64,000 bases of DNA from positions 62,001 through 126,000 of the forward strand of contig NZ_JAHESF010000012.1 in assembly GCF_018598225.1 (NCBI RefSeq), in the 5' to 3' direction. The DNA is from Chryseosolibacter histidinae. Lineage in GTDB: Bacteria > Bacteroidota > Bacteroidia > Cytophagales > Cyclobacteriaceae. The number at the start of each line of letters is the position of its first letter. Position 1 is the first letter of the stretch. The position numbers were made by a program, and so were the translations under genes. Below, piece by piece: positions 42,801 to 52,042 of the stretch. Under the pieces are notes generated by a model, which did no database searches, was not told the origin of the DNA, and saw nothing but the letters and a program-made list of their open reading frames with translations.

Positions 42801-43931
42801 TTAGTAGGTTGAAGCATAATAATAGAAATCGCGATTGATCACTTCGCCAGCGTACCTGTCGGTATCATCAGATCCTTCCCAATCATTGGCTTTGAACAAT
42901 CTCTTGGCAGTGTACGTCTTGGGCAGGGGCCATGCAGTACGGGGAGCGCCGCCATCGAGAATGCCGTTAGGATCGTAATCCACCAGGGTTTGGTCGGCAA
43001 CGAATTCTTCAAACGCGATCTCCCACCAGTATGCTACGTTATCGCCGTAGGCATCAGAGTAGATAGAAGTTACCGGGAAGTTCATGGTGAACTGATTGTT
43101 GGCATCAAAAACAGCGGTAACCGATGCGTCTTCATAAGCAAGTTGTACCAGGTCAGCGGAGTTTCCGCCGTTGCCTGTTGATGTTGAGAAAGGAACATAG
43201 TTGATGTTCACCCAGAGCTTCGCGGTGATCTTTTTGTTCACTTTTTCGAAGGTTCTGTTGTCGCCCAGCGCACCTTTAACGTTTGTGGCGGGGTTCCTAC
43301 CTTTCCATCCGATGAAAGGCAGACCGTTGTAATGAACGCCACCAGCCGTGTCGTTGGCAAGGTTGGTATTGGCATACAGAAATCCTTTTACAGCATACGT
43401 GTTGGTTGCACCTGATTTGGGGATCATCACGATCCTTGTGTTAACACCGGCGTCTTGCGCGAAGGCAAGCGTAGCATAATAGTTCACGGTAGTATAACCA
43501 GTTGCCTTTACCACGGCGCCAAGGATCCCAGCCCGCACGTTCTCGATTTGAACAGAACCTTTAGCATCTGTGGTCTTGGTTACGAGCGTTCCGTTCTGGT
43601 TCAGGGTAACAGAGGCTCCCTGGATAGGGTTGCCAAGGTTATCCAGCGCGATCACGGTATAGGTAACAGCCTTGCTGTAAAGCTCCTGCAGCTTGGTGAT
43701 CTCTGCCTGCAGCTCGGTCTGTAATTTTTCGAGGTCTTCTTTGTCAACAGTCAACAGCTCATTCGCCACTTGCTTGCCATAGATCTTTTCCTGTAATGCT
43801 CTCAATTCATTTCTGAGCTGGTCAACCCTTTCTGTGTCCTCAACAGGCTGAGGAACCTCTTTCTCTGAACAGCTGGTGTACAATAACACCATGGATGCCA
43901 ATAACATGGCACATAGTCTAGTTTTCATCAT
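42801..43931 (-). CDS. Surface-type lipoprotein with coiled coil and carboxypeptidase-regulatory-like domain (paralogue 2)
   Basis: 376 residues with the same plan as the downstream gene: lipobox YTSC (C21), coiled coil (about 35-88; VDQLRNELRALQEKIYGKQV), a beta domain (about 90-170; GNPIQGASVTLNQNGTL ... VQIENVRAGILGAVVKATGY), then an aromatic C-terminal region ending FYYYASTY. The two share about the first 170 residues in layout and then differ, as in proteins whose outer parts diversify. It lies 34 bases upstream of paralogue 1 and 51 bases downstream of the barrel gene. Possible partners in the outer membrane. Confidence 0.75.
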   Translation of the reverse strand: MMKTRLCAMLLASMVLLYTSCSEKEVPQPVEDTERVDQLRNELRALQEKIYGKQVANELLTVDKEDLEKLQTELQAEITKLQELYSKAVTYTVIALDNLGNPIQGASVTLNQNGTLVTKTTDAKGSVQIENVRAGILGAVVKATGYTTVNYYATLAFAQDAGVNTRIVMIPKSGATNTYAVKGFLYANTNLANDTAGGVHYNGLPFIGWKGRNPATNVKGALGDNRTFEKVNKKITAKLWVNINYVPFSTSTGNGGNSADLVQLAYEDASVTAVFDANNQFTMNFPVTSIYSDAYGDNVAYWWEIAFEEFVADQTLVDYDPNGILDGGAPRTAWPLPKTYTAKRLFKANDWEGSDDTDRYAGEVINRDFYYYASTY

Positions 43932-43982
43932 ATGTGTTTAATAAATAAAAATGGAGTTACTACTCGAAAAAAAAGAAGATGA

Positions 43983-44636
43983 TCAGAACGTGAAGATGTT
44001 ATACGCGAGATATAACTGGATCATCATGAATTTCGGATCGCGGCTTGCGCGTGCCTGGCGTACCGGCTCATGCGTGTTGGTGAGCGCCACACTCATACGG
44101 GCACCTGCTTCCAGGCCGTGATCCATTAAAGTGAAGTTGTACGAAGCACCGGCCAGTGCGCCGAATTGCCAGCGCTCATAACTTTTGAGCTGGTCATTAT
44201 CAGGTAAACCGAATCCGCCGGAATTTTTTGTGATCGACCGGAACTCATCTACGAACAGGGAAGAGAGCACGCCGGCGTGAACGCTCACAGCAGGCATCAC
44301 CCTGTAACTCAGCGAGACAGGAATGTCGATGTAAGAAGCTTGTTGCTCATAATCGATACGTTCGCCATTGACATACTCGCTGAGGTAAGATCCTCTTGTG
44401 GAGAACAGCGCTTCTGCCCGCACCGACATCTCAGAAGAAATAAGGTAATCACCGTAGACGCCTACGTGAAATCCCGTATGAGGTTTGCTCACGTAGTACT
44501 TGCTGCCGGATTGATAGTTGTCGTAAAGATTAGCACCGGCTTTCGCACCTAACATGATCTGCGCGGTTGCTGAACCCGATAAGAGAAGTGTTGCTGTAAC
44601 AATTAAGAGATTAATAGAATTTTTAACCATAGCCAT
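43983..44636 (-). CDS. PorT-like outer-membrane beta-barrel protein
   Basis: 217 residues. Signal peptide ending ATAQ (about residue 26), then repeated amphipathic strands starting IMLGAKAGANLYDNY and ending in F (YLAYNIFTF), the signature of small barrels (PorT/OMP_b-brl_2 type). First gene of an operon with two coiled-coil lipoproteins; it may be their outer-membrane partner. ATG 44636 or 44630 is possible. Confidence 0.82.
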   Translation of the reverse strand: MAMVKNSINLLIVTATLLLSGSATAQIMLGAKAGANLYDNYQSGSKYYVSKPHTGFHVGVYGDYLISSEMSVRAEALFSTRGSYLSEYVNGERIDYEQQASYIDIPVSLSYRVMPAVSVHAGVLSSLFVDEFRSITKNSGGFGLPDNDQLKSYERWQFGALAGASYNFTLMDHGLEAGARMSVALTNTHEPVRQARASRDPKFMMIQLYLAYNIFTF

Positions 44637-45208
44637 TTTTAAGACGATGCAAAACTTGTTAAAAGCGCCAGCGCTTCAAAGCACGCTTCACAAAATTTAT
44701 TTTCATGTAACCTTTTCAAATACCTAGAAAAGACGATGCTTTTTATTTGGATTTTTTTAAGAGGACGACTCACTGAAAAATAAAATTGTGATTTTGTCAA
44801 ACCTTGAATGAGTCGACGCGTTTGAGCGCACAAAAAAAAGAAATGCGACAACTACAAATGGAGAACTTCATCTTCGATGTTACTTCAAAGTGAAACTTTG
44901 GTAACCGGCGAAACGAAAAAAATGATTGGGTGATGAGAGATCAGCAACAAGTGACGCGCAATGCGTTATAAGTGATGGACAATGATTGATAAGTGATCAG
45001 AGATCAGGTGATCAGTGCCCGGTAAAAAGTGATCCGTAACCAATAATTATTTAGCAAGTGATAGTGGATGAGTAATAAGTGATGGGGAATGAGCAATAAG
45101 TGATGAGAGATGAGTAAGAAATAGTCTGTGACGGATAAAGGATGATCAATAACACACAAGCACAACTTCTCAAAAACCGATTACCGAATACCGATCACCG
45201 AATACCGG
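44637..45208. other. Long intergenic region with iterated GTGATGAG and CCGATTACC words
   Basis: About 570 bases without a gene. 44637-44920 is AT-rich and should hold the barrel-operon promoter. 44926-45130 consists of imperfect GTGATGAG/AATAAGTGAT words (about ten copies, uneven spacing, one orientation). 45177-45222 repeats CCGATTACCGAATACCG words and runs into the stop codon of the sulfotransferase gene (CGG TAA). Confidence 0.7.
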
Positions 45209-46129
45209 TTACCGGTCGCCGACTAAAGATTGGTACAAAAAAACTTTCAGCGCCTGCACCTCCTGTTCGTAGTGGAACATTTTGATGTCTTTCTCATAGA
45301 TCCGCGCCACGGTGTCGAACGTTTCCAGGTCGTAGTATGACCGGTAATCGTAGGGATCGGTGCTTTGATTGAGCGTGGGGATCTCCAGGTCGTAGATAGA
45401 AAGGAAAGAAGCGATCTCGCCAGGCTTATCCATTTTGAGGATCACGATCTGCTGTTGTCTTTTTTTGTAATAGTCCAGGAACAGGTGTTGCGGCTTCAGG
45501 TGCTGGTCTTTGAGCAGATCCGGTATCTGCTGCAGACGCCTCACAAATATTTTGAACGACAGGTCTTTTGCGAGGATTCCAAAGAGATAATCTTCGTAAA
45601 GGAACTCATCGGTTGCGTTTTCAAAAAAATCACGGTAAACAGAAACGATCCTCGCGAAAGGGTTCCGCACCGACGTGAAAAAGATCTCGGAGGTTTGCAG
45701 GGGAATGGTTTTTCTCAAGTTGACATCCGCCAGGTAATTGATCTCGGCTGTTGAAAGGTTGCCTTCGCTGATATCCTTATAGATGGTGCGCAGCATGACA
45801 AAGGCCAGCGACGTGCTTGCCGATTTCGGGATGCGTACGTAAGAAATATTAAGGAAGGGGTTGTGCAGGTGCCCGCCTTGCCGGAAGAGACTCGTTTTTA
45901 CAAAGGCGGCTTCAGACATCACGGTTCTTGTGAGCGCATACCGCCAGAAGAACGATCGTATTTTTAACCCAAATGCGGAGCGGCTTGTCGTTCGGCCGGG
46001 AGTAAAATTTCTCAGGGCCTGGAGGCTGTCGTGCCGTTTGCGACTGAAATCGTGGCCGCTGTGCATAAAGCTGCCGTGACGAGCGATCAGATACAGCAAA
46101 CGGAAATATTTCAGCAGGTTTGAGATCAC
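45209..46129 (-). CDS. Sulfotransferase family 2-like protein
   Basis: 306 residues, starting at GTG 46129. PAPS-binding motifs are visible: the 5'-phosphosulfate loop RIPKSASTSL (99-108) with K102, and the 3'-phosphate site with R155 in SVRNPFARIVSVYRDF. It should move sulfate from PAPS to a sugar or lipid acceptor in the cytosol. Sulfotransferases of this kind in Bacteroidota often modify polysaccharides, but no such cluster is near. The C-terminal GDR and TAA are encoded by the CGGTAACCGG word of the adjoining repeat, so the gene end may have been reshaped by it. Confidence 0.85.
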   Translation of the reverse strand: MISNLLKYFRLLYLIARHGSFMHSGHDFSRKRHDSLQALRNFTPGRTTSRSAFGLKIRSFFWRYALTRTVMSEAAFVKTSLFRQGGHLHNPFLNISYVRIPKSASTSLAFVMLRTIYKDISEGNLSTAEINYLADVNLRKTIPLQTSEIFFTSVRNPFARIVSVYRDFFENATDEFLYEDYLFGILAKDLSFKIFVRRLQQIPDLLKDQHLKPQHLFLDYYKKRQQQIVILKMDKPGEIASFLSIYDLEIPTLNQSTDPYDYRSYYDLETFDTVARIYEKDIKMFHYEQEVQALKVFLYQSLVGDR

Positions 46130-46162
46130 TTAGATATACTTGGTTAAAGATATAAAACAAAT

Positions 46163-46243
46163 GCAAAACGCAAAGACCGCAAAGAAGGCGCAAAGACCGC
46201 AAAGAAACCTCTGCGGCCCTCTGCGTCCTCAGCGGTTATCTGC
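46163..46243. repeat. CGCAAAGA word repeat with an opposed CTCTGCG arm
   Basis: CGCAAAGACCGCAAAGAAGG words (46163-46206) are followed by CTCTGCGGCCCTCTGCGTCC, a partial complement, giving an imperfect hairpin. It lies between the divergent sulfotransferase and PorU2 genes, so it is in the 5' side of one or both. Confidence 0.65.
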
Positions 46244-46351
46244 ATTAAATTTGGCAGCGAGACCTTTACTTTACTGCTTCTTCCAGTATTAAACAAGACG
46301 TTCCGTTTTTGTATATTTACCGATTAACTGAAGGGGCTGCTGCGCATATCC

Positions 46352-49300
46352 ATGAGAGTTTGGGTTCTTGCCATTCTAGGATTTTTTATCGCTTTACCCG
46401 GGTTTGCCCAGGTAGGTAATGAATGGATCCATTTCGGCCAGCCATACTTCAAGATCCAGGTCGCCCACGATAGTCTGTACCGGCTTACTCCCGCCACTTT
46501 GCAGAATGCCGGCTTCCCGTCCGGAGTAGATCCACGTACTTTCCGGCTTTTTCACCGGGGTGTGGAGGTTGCCATTCACGTTGAGGGTGAAACAGATGGC
46601 CTGTTCGATGCCGGCGACTACATTGAATTCTACGGCCGGCATAACGACGGCACCCTCGATACAGAGCTTTACAACGATCCCTCGTCGCAGCCCCATACAC
46701 TCTACAACCTCTACGCTGACGCCTCGGCTTACTTTCTTACGTTCGACTTCAACAACGGAAAACGAATGCCGTTTTCAGCGCCGTCAAACCCCGGACTCTC
46801 TCCGCAAGCCCATCACATTGATGAGAAGCTGCTCGTTTTAAAGGATCAGTACTCGCCAGGAATGGACTACGGCGATATCATGGCCTCCACATTTGATATA
46901 GGAGAAGGCTGGATGGGTGGTCAGATCATCCAGGGGCAAACAGGAAGTTACCAGCTGGAAGGAATTATGAACACAGTGCCGGCAGCGGGCGAGCCGTCGG
47001 TCGAGATCCTGCTGACAGGTAGAGGCCCCATGAATCACAACGTGGAGATATACGCAGGGGCTAGGCTGCTCACAACCGTGACTTTTCCGGCCTATCAGTC
47101 TTATAAGCATACACAGCAGCTGATGTGGAGCGATATCAGTGGCGATGGAAAGGTGACCATCAGGGCAAAGGTTACAGGATCGCCGGACCGGATCAGCGTG
47201 GGCTACATCCGTTTGCGTTACTCCCAGCAAACAGATATGGCCCTGGCGGCTGACAAGATCTTTACGCTCGCCCCCAACGCTGGCGGTACTGCCTATATCG
47301 AGATCAAAAATCCGGCGGCGGGCACCCGGCTGTATGACATCACCGATCCCCAGAACGTAAGGAGGATCTTCACCACACAACCTGGTACCACGCTGAATGC
47401 CGTCATCAATTCTGCGGCAGTGTCGCGAAAGATCCTGGCGACGAGCGCAACATTTACGCCGCCTGTAAAACGTGTGATCTTCCGTAACATCAATCCGTCA
47501 CAGCAGGATTTTGTGATCATCACCCACCCGTTGCTGCGAAAACCCGCCTCGGGATATACCGATCCTGTGAAAGCTTATGCCGAGTACCGGGCTTTGCCCC
47601 AGGGTGGGCAGTACGATACCCTGATCGTCAATATCAACCAGCTTTACGATCAGTTCAGCTATGGCGAAACCACACCGCTGGCCATTTACCGTTTCCTTAA
47701 ATTTTTAAAAACAGGAAAGCTTCCAGACTACCTGTTTTTGGTCGGCAAGGGGTTAGACATCAACACAAATTATTACAGGAACCCCGGTCCGTTTACCGCG
47801 CACAAGGATCTTGTTCCAACCGGAGGATTTCCTGGCTCAGATATGATATACTCGGCCGGTCTTTCTGCTGGTACGGCTGCTGCCGCCGTTGCCACGGGAA
47901 GGCTGTCTGCCATGGGACCTGAAGATGTTGCCGCCTACCTTAACAAGGTCAAGGAGACAGAGGCTTTGCCCTATGACAATCTCCGCAGAAAGAATGTGCT
48001 TCACCTGAGCGGAGGTATTTTTCCGGGCGAGCCGCAGCAGTTCCGCACGTTCCTGGAGCAGTTCGGAACCGTGGCCAGCGCGTTGTACCTGGGAGGAAAA
48101 GTAAAAGCCATTGCCAAACAGTCTACTGATATTGAAGTGATCAACGTGGCAGACGAAGTGAACAGCGGGCTGAACCTCATCACCTTTTTCGGTCATTCTG
48201 CCGCCAACACCTCTGACTTCGATATCGGGTATGTTACCGACCCTGTGATGGGATATAACAACAAAGGAAAATATCCGCTGTTGCTGATGAATGGGTGCGC
48301 TGCCGGATCGTTCTTTCTGAATGTCACCAATTTCGGAGAGAACTGGGTCAACAGCTCCAACAAGGGAGCTATTGGCATGATCGCGCACAGCTCGTTCGGA
48401 TTTGCTTCATCGCTGCGTAACTACTCGTCGCTTTTTTACCAGGTAGGTTATGCAGACCTCCAGTTCATGAACAAGGGAGTGGGCGACATTCAGAAGGAAG
48501 TGGCCCGTCGATTCCATAGCATGTTTGGCACGGAGCCCGAACCGACTACCCAGACGCAACAGATGATACTGCTGGGCGACCCTGCCATCAAACTGTTCGG
48601 CGCCCTGGAACCCGATTATCAGATTGGCGCAGAGAATATTTCCATCAACTCGCTCGATGGAGAGCCTGTCACCGCGCTTTCAGGTTCTTTCGTGTTGAAT
48701 TTTATGATCAGCAATTACGGCAACGTTAAAAATGAAGACTTCAGCGTCACGGTGTCACGCACCCTCGGCAATGGAAACGTTGTTACCTACGATTCAACTT
48801 TCCGCCCGATCTATTACCAGGATACCATCAGCTTTACCATTCCCGGAAATGTGGAAGGCGGTTTTGGCAACAACACCTTTACCATCGAGATCGATGCAGA
48901 CCACGCCATCGATGAGCTGCGTGAAGACAACAACACGGCTTCGGCAACCTTTTTTATTCCGCTCAACGGTACCAAGAACCTGTATCCTTCCAACTATGCC
49001 ATCGTGAATTCAAGGGAGGTCAACCTTTCGCTGCAGCACACAGACATGCTCTCTGGCGAACGTGAATTTTTATTGGAAGTGGATACCACTGATGCTTTTA
49101 ACAGTGGATTCAAACAACAGTACACCCTCAGGGGCACCGTGCTGGCCACACAAAAGATCAACCTGCTGCCGAACGATACGCTGGCCTATTACTGGCGAAC
49201 GAAGCTGGTCAATGAGCTGCCCAATGAAAGCAAGGAATGGGACGTTAACTCATTCACGTACATTGCCGATGGACCCGAAGGCTGGGCCCAGGTTCATTTT

Positions 49301-51280
49301 CCCCAGTACGGTGCCAACCCGTCTGAGGGCCTGGTGAAAGATCCACTGTTAAGACGCCTGCAGTTTGAAGAGACAGCTTCTGATATCGCGATCAAAACTT
49401 TCAGCGCCGCGGCAGGTAAACCCATCGACTCCGTTAGTCTTAAAATCAACGGGGCTGAATACAATTTGCAGCAGGAGGCAGGCATCGGAAATTTTGCCTG
49501 CCGTAACAACACCATCAACCTGGTGGCGTTCGATAAAAAAACCACCCAGGCCTACCCGGGAATTTTCCTGACGTGGTACGAGATCCAGAATAGCCATGGC
49601 GGAAGGAAGCTGATCTGCGGACGCGAGCCGTATGTGATCAACAGCTTCATGCCGGCAGAGCTGGCGGTGGGCAACAACGCAGACCTGATAAGATATGTCG
49701 ATAATATTCCTGTCGGCGATTCCGTAGTGCTCTTTAATATAGGTGATGCCGGTTATGCATCCTGGCCTGCCGCGGCGAAGAACAAGCTTGGTGAATTGGG
49801 CATCGCGGTAGCGCAGATCGACGCACTGCAACCGGGTGAGCCAGTGGTGATCTTTGCGCGCAAGGGAACGGCTCCTGGTTCAGCGAAAGTTTACCGCGAT
49901 ATGACCAACCCGCCCAATCAGCAGCGTGTGAAACATACCGGCACCATCACGGGCAGGCTTTCGTCCGGAACATTGCGCACGGCGGTGATCGGTCCGGCAC
50001 AAGCGTGGAGTCAGTTCATGGTCCGTTACACGGAAGCAGGCCCGTCTGATAAAGTGCTGTTCGATGTTACAGGAATAAAACTGGATGGCCACGAAGTGTT
50101 GCTGATGGAAGATATCACGGACGACCACGACCTGACACAGATCGACGCGCAGGAATATCCGTACATCAGGATCGCGCTCAAGCTTGAAGACAACACTTTT
50201 CTCACCGCCGCGCAGCTCGACCATTGGCTGGTGACCTACGAGCCCGTGGCGGAAGGCCTTTTGTTATACCGCGGATCAGTAGCCCAGCAGTTACTTTTTG
50301 AAGGCCAGCAATGGGATGGCCAGTACAGCTTCATCAACATCAGCAACTATGCGTTCCGTGACTCCCTTACGGTGAATTACAATGTAGTGGACCCCGAAAG
50401 TTTCAACGCCCGGCGCCAGGTGATGAAGATCGGTGCTCCGGCGCCCGGCGACACCACACGATTTACAGTAACCTTTAACACGGCAGGGCAGCAGGGATTG
50501 AACAATGCCGAGGTATTTGTAAACCCCAGGGTGGTGGCTGAGCAGAGCTACGACAATAACTTCATTGTGCTTCGCAAGCATTTTAACATCACTGGCGATA
50601 CGCAGGCACCGGTGCTGGACGTTACCTTTGACGGCAGGCATATTTACAGGAATGAATTTGTGTCGCCATCGCCTGACATACGCATCAGGCTCCGCGACAG
50701 CAATCCCTTCATGCTGAAGAAAGATACCACAGGCATGGCTATCTTGTTATCTTCACCGTGCCAGGGCGAAGACTGTGCGCTGAAGGCTGTTCACTTCTCG
50801 CGGCCGGATGTGCGCTGGAAAGCAGAAACCGATACATCGGATTTTATGGTGGACTTTAGCCCTGCGGATCTTCAGAACGGCACCTATATTTTACGTGTTG
50901 AGGGACGCGATGTCAAGGGAAATCCCAGCGGTGCTACACCTTACGAGATCATGTTCCAGGTAAAGACGGAGACAACCGTCTCGATCCTGCCGCCATATCC
51001 CAACCCGTTCAATCACAAAGCGAATTTTTCATTCACCGTATCAGGACAGGATATACCCACTGCATTTAGCTTACAAATATTGTCTCTCACGGGGCAGGTG
51101 GTTCATCAGTTCTCTGAAACGGATGCCGGTACCTTTCACATCGGTACCAATACCATTGCCTGGCCCGCGCTGGACCCCGCCGGCAATCCGCTACCCAATG
51201 GTGTTTATGTCTTCAAGCTAACACTGCGTGTACACGATCAGGAAGTGAGTAGTCAGGGGAAGATCGTGCTGGTGAGATAG
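46352..51280 (+). CDS. porU2: PorU2-like C25 (gingipain-fold) protein with type IX sorting domain
   Basis: 1642 residues. Signal peptide (about 1-19, ends GFAQ). A C25 peptidase-like region spans about 400-760 with the catalytic-type His in ITFFGHSAAN (near 613) and Cys in LLMNGCAAGSFF (near 648). CARDB-like beta domains follow. A type IX secretion C-terminal domain starts near 1546 (PPYPNPFNHKANFSF) and ends GVYVFKLTL...GKIVLVR. Family knowledge: PorU trims the sorting domain of secreted proteins and attaches them to the surface; PorU2 is a large relative in Cytophagales. That it still has its own sorting domain is notable. Confidence 0.82.
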   Translation: MRVWVLAILGFFIALPGFAQVGNEWIHFGQPYFKIQVAHDSLYRLTPATLQNAGFPSGVDPRTFRLFHRGVEVAIHVEGETDGLFDAGDYIEFYGRHNDGTLDTELYNDPSSQPHTLYNLYADASAYFLTFDFNNGKRMPFSAPSNPGLSPQAHHIDEKLLVLKDQYSPGMDYGDIMASTFDIGEGWMGGQIIQGQTGSYQLEGIMNTVPAAGEPSVEILLTGRGPMNHNVEIYAGARLLTTVTFPAYQSYKHTQQLMWSDISGDGKVTIRAKVTGSPDRISVGYIRLRYSQQTDMALAADKIFTLAPNAGGTAYIEIKNPAAGTRLYDITDPQNVRRIFTTQPGTTLNAVINSAAVSRKILATSATFTPPVKRVIFRNINPSQQDFVIITHPLLRKPASGYTDPVKAYAEYRALPQGGQYDTLIVNINQLYDQFSYGETTPLAIYRFLKFLKTGKLPDYLFLVGKGLDINTNYYRNPGPFTAHKDLVPTGGFPGSDMIYSAGLSAGTAAAAVATGRLSAMGPEDVAAYLNKVKETEALPYDNLRRKNVLHLSGGIFPGEPQQFRTFLEQFGTVASALYLGGKVKAIAKQSTDIEVINVADEVNSGLNLITFFGHSAANTSDFDIGYVTDPVMGYNNKGKYPLLLMNGCAAGSFFLNVTNFGENWVNSSNKGAIGMIAHSSFGFASSLRNYSSLFYQVGYADLQFMNKGVGDIQKEVARRFHSMFGTEPEPTTQTQQMILLGDPAIKLFGALEPDYQIGAENISINSLDGEPVTALSGSFVLNFMISNYGNVKNEDFSVTVSRTLGNGNVVTYDSTFRPIYYQDTISFTIPGNVEGGFGNNTFTIEIDADHAIDELREDNNTASATFFIPLNGTKNLYPSNYAIVNSREVNLSLQHTDMLSGEREFLLEVDTTDAFNSGFKQQYTLRGTVLATQKINLLPNDTLAYYWRTKLVNELPNESKEWDVNSFTYIADGPEGWAQVHFPQYGANPSEGLVKDPLLRRLQFEETASDIAIKTFSAAAGKPIDSVSLKINGAEYNLQQEAGIGNFACRNNTINLVAFDKKTTQAYPGIFLTWYEIQNSHGGRKLICGREPYVINSFMPAELAVGNNADLIRYVDNIPVGDSVVLFNIGDAGYASWPAAAKNKLGELGIAVAQIDALQPGEPVVIFARKGTAPGSAKVYRDMTNPPNQQRVKHTGTITGRLSSGTLRTAVIGPAQAWSQFMVRYTEAGPSDKVLFDVTGIKLDGHEVLLMEDITDDHDLTQIDAQEYPYIRIALKLEDNTFLTAAQLDHWLVTYEPVAEGLLLYRGSVAQQLLFEGQQWDGQYSFINISNYAFRDSLTVNYNVVDPESFNARRQVMKIGAPAPGDTTRFTVTFNTAGQQGLNNAEVFVNPRVVAEQSYDNNFIVLRKHFNITGDTQAPVLDVTFDGRHIYRNEFVSPSPDIRIRLRDSNPFMLKKDTTGMAILLSSPCQGEDCALKAVHFSRPDVRWKAETDTSDFMVDFSPADLQNGTYILRVEGRDVKGNPSGATPYEIMFQVKTETTVSILPPYPNPFNHKANFSFTVSGQDIPTAFSLQILSLTGQVVHQFSETDAGTFHIGTNTIAWPALDPAGNPLPNGVYVFKLTLRVHDQEVSSQGKIVLVR

Positions 51281-51432
51281 ACAGTAGGTAGTAGACAAAT
51301 CACAATCGCTTCGCGATTGTGGCAGTAGGCAATGGTGATGTGTGATTAACTCGACTGAGTATCTTTGATTGAAACACAAGCTGGTAAAACTTCACCAACC
51401 GTTGTCTACTGCCATTTGCCTACTGCCTATTG
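51279..51432. repeat. Inverted repeat of GTAGGCA words with one nested hairpin
   Basis: The left arm (ACAGTAGGTAGTAGACAAAT) begins at the PorU2 stop, and the right arm (TTGTCTACTGCCATTTGCC onward) ends just before the slyD stop. The left arm is interrupted by a perfect 9-bp hairpin CACAATCGC-ttc-GCGATTGTG (51301-51321). The uninterrupted right arm shows the empty site, AAATGGCAG. Confidence 0.8.
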
Positions 51433-51433
51433 T

Positions 51434-51904
51434 TTAATGATGGTGTCCACCGGGGCCGTGTACGTGGCCGTGGGCGATCTCTTCGCTGGTAGCGTTGCGT
51501 ACGTCCATCACTTCTACGGCAAAGTTCAGCTCAACGCCGGCGAGTGGGTGGTTGCCATCTACGGTGATGGCATCGAGGCCAACATGGGTTACAGTGACAA
51601 CGCCGCCCTGGTTGGTGGAGAAGCGCATGCCTGTTTTTACTTCCTGATCGCCAAAAGCAGAGCGGGGCACTTTCTGCACCAGGTTCTCGTCTTTTTCGCC
51701 GTAGCCTTTTTCAGGTTGTATTTTCAGGTCGAATTTATCTCCTTTCGATTTACCTTCCAGTCCTTCTTCCATACCCAGTATCAGGTTGCCTGCACCGTGA
51801 AGGTAATTAAGCGGATCGCGGCCTTCGCTGGAATCGATAACAGTACCCTCGTTATCGCGCAGCGTATAATGAATAGAGGCCACTTTGTTTTTCGTGATTT
51901 GCAT
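51434..51904 (-). CDS. slyD: SlyD-type FKBP peptidyl-prolyl isomerase
   Basis: 156 residues. FKBP core (YTLRDNEGTVIDSSEGRDPL, LILGMEEGLEGKSKGDKFDL) with the IF chaperone insertion (EKGYGEKDENLVQKVPRSAF), the SlyD arrangement, and a His-rich tail, GHVHGPGGHHH, that can bind Ni2+ or Zn2+. It catalyses proline isomerisation and helps folding in the cytosol. Shorter tail than E. coli SlyD. Convergent with porU2. Confidence 0.94.
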   Translation of the reverse strand: MQITKNKVASIHYTLRDNEGTVIDSSEGRDPLNYLHGAGNLILGMEEGLEGKSKGDKFDLKIQPEKGYGEKDENLVQKVPRSAFGDQEVKTGMRFSTNQGGVVTVTHVGLDAITVDGNHPLAGVELNFAVEVMDVRNATSEEIAHGHVHGPGGHHH

Positions 51905-52042
51905 AAGAATTGGTTTACGTTAAAATTTCGAGAGGCAGGGATTGTGCAGAGCAGTTACTGAGCAGAAAAGGCTGTCCCTCTGTTATGTTCGGTAAAGGTA
52001 TGAATTTGCCGGTTCAGGTCAGGCAAAGTTACAGCTTCCGGC

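Noticed and set aside
44926-45130. CRISPR-like array of GTGATGAG units
   Set aside because: Units vary in length and spacing, there are no unique equal-length spacers, and no cas genes are present; it is a degenerate word repeat.
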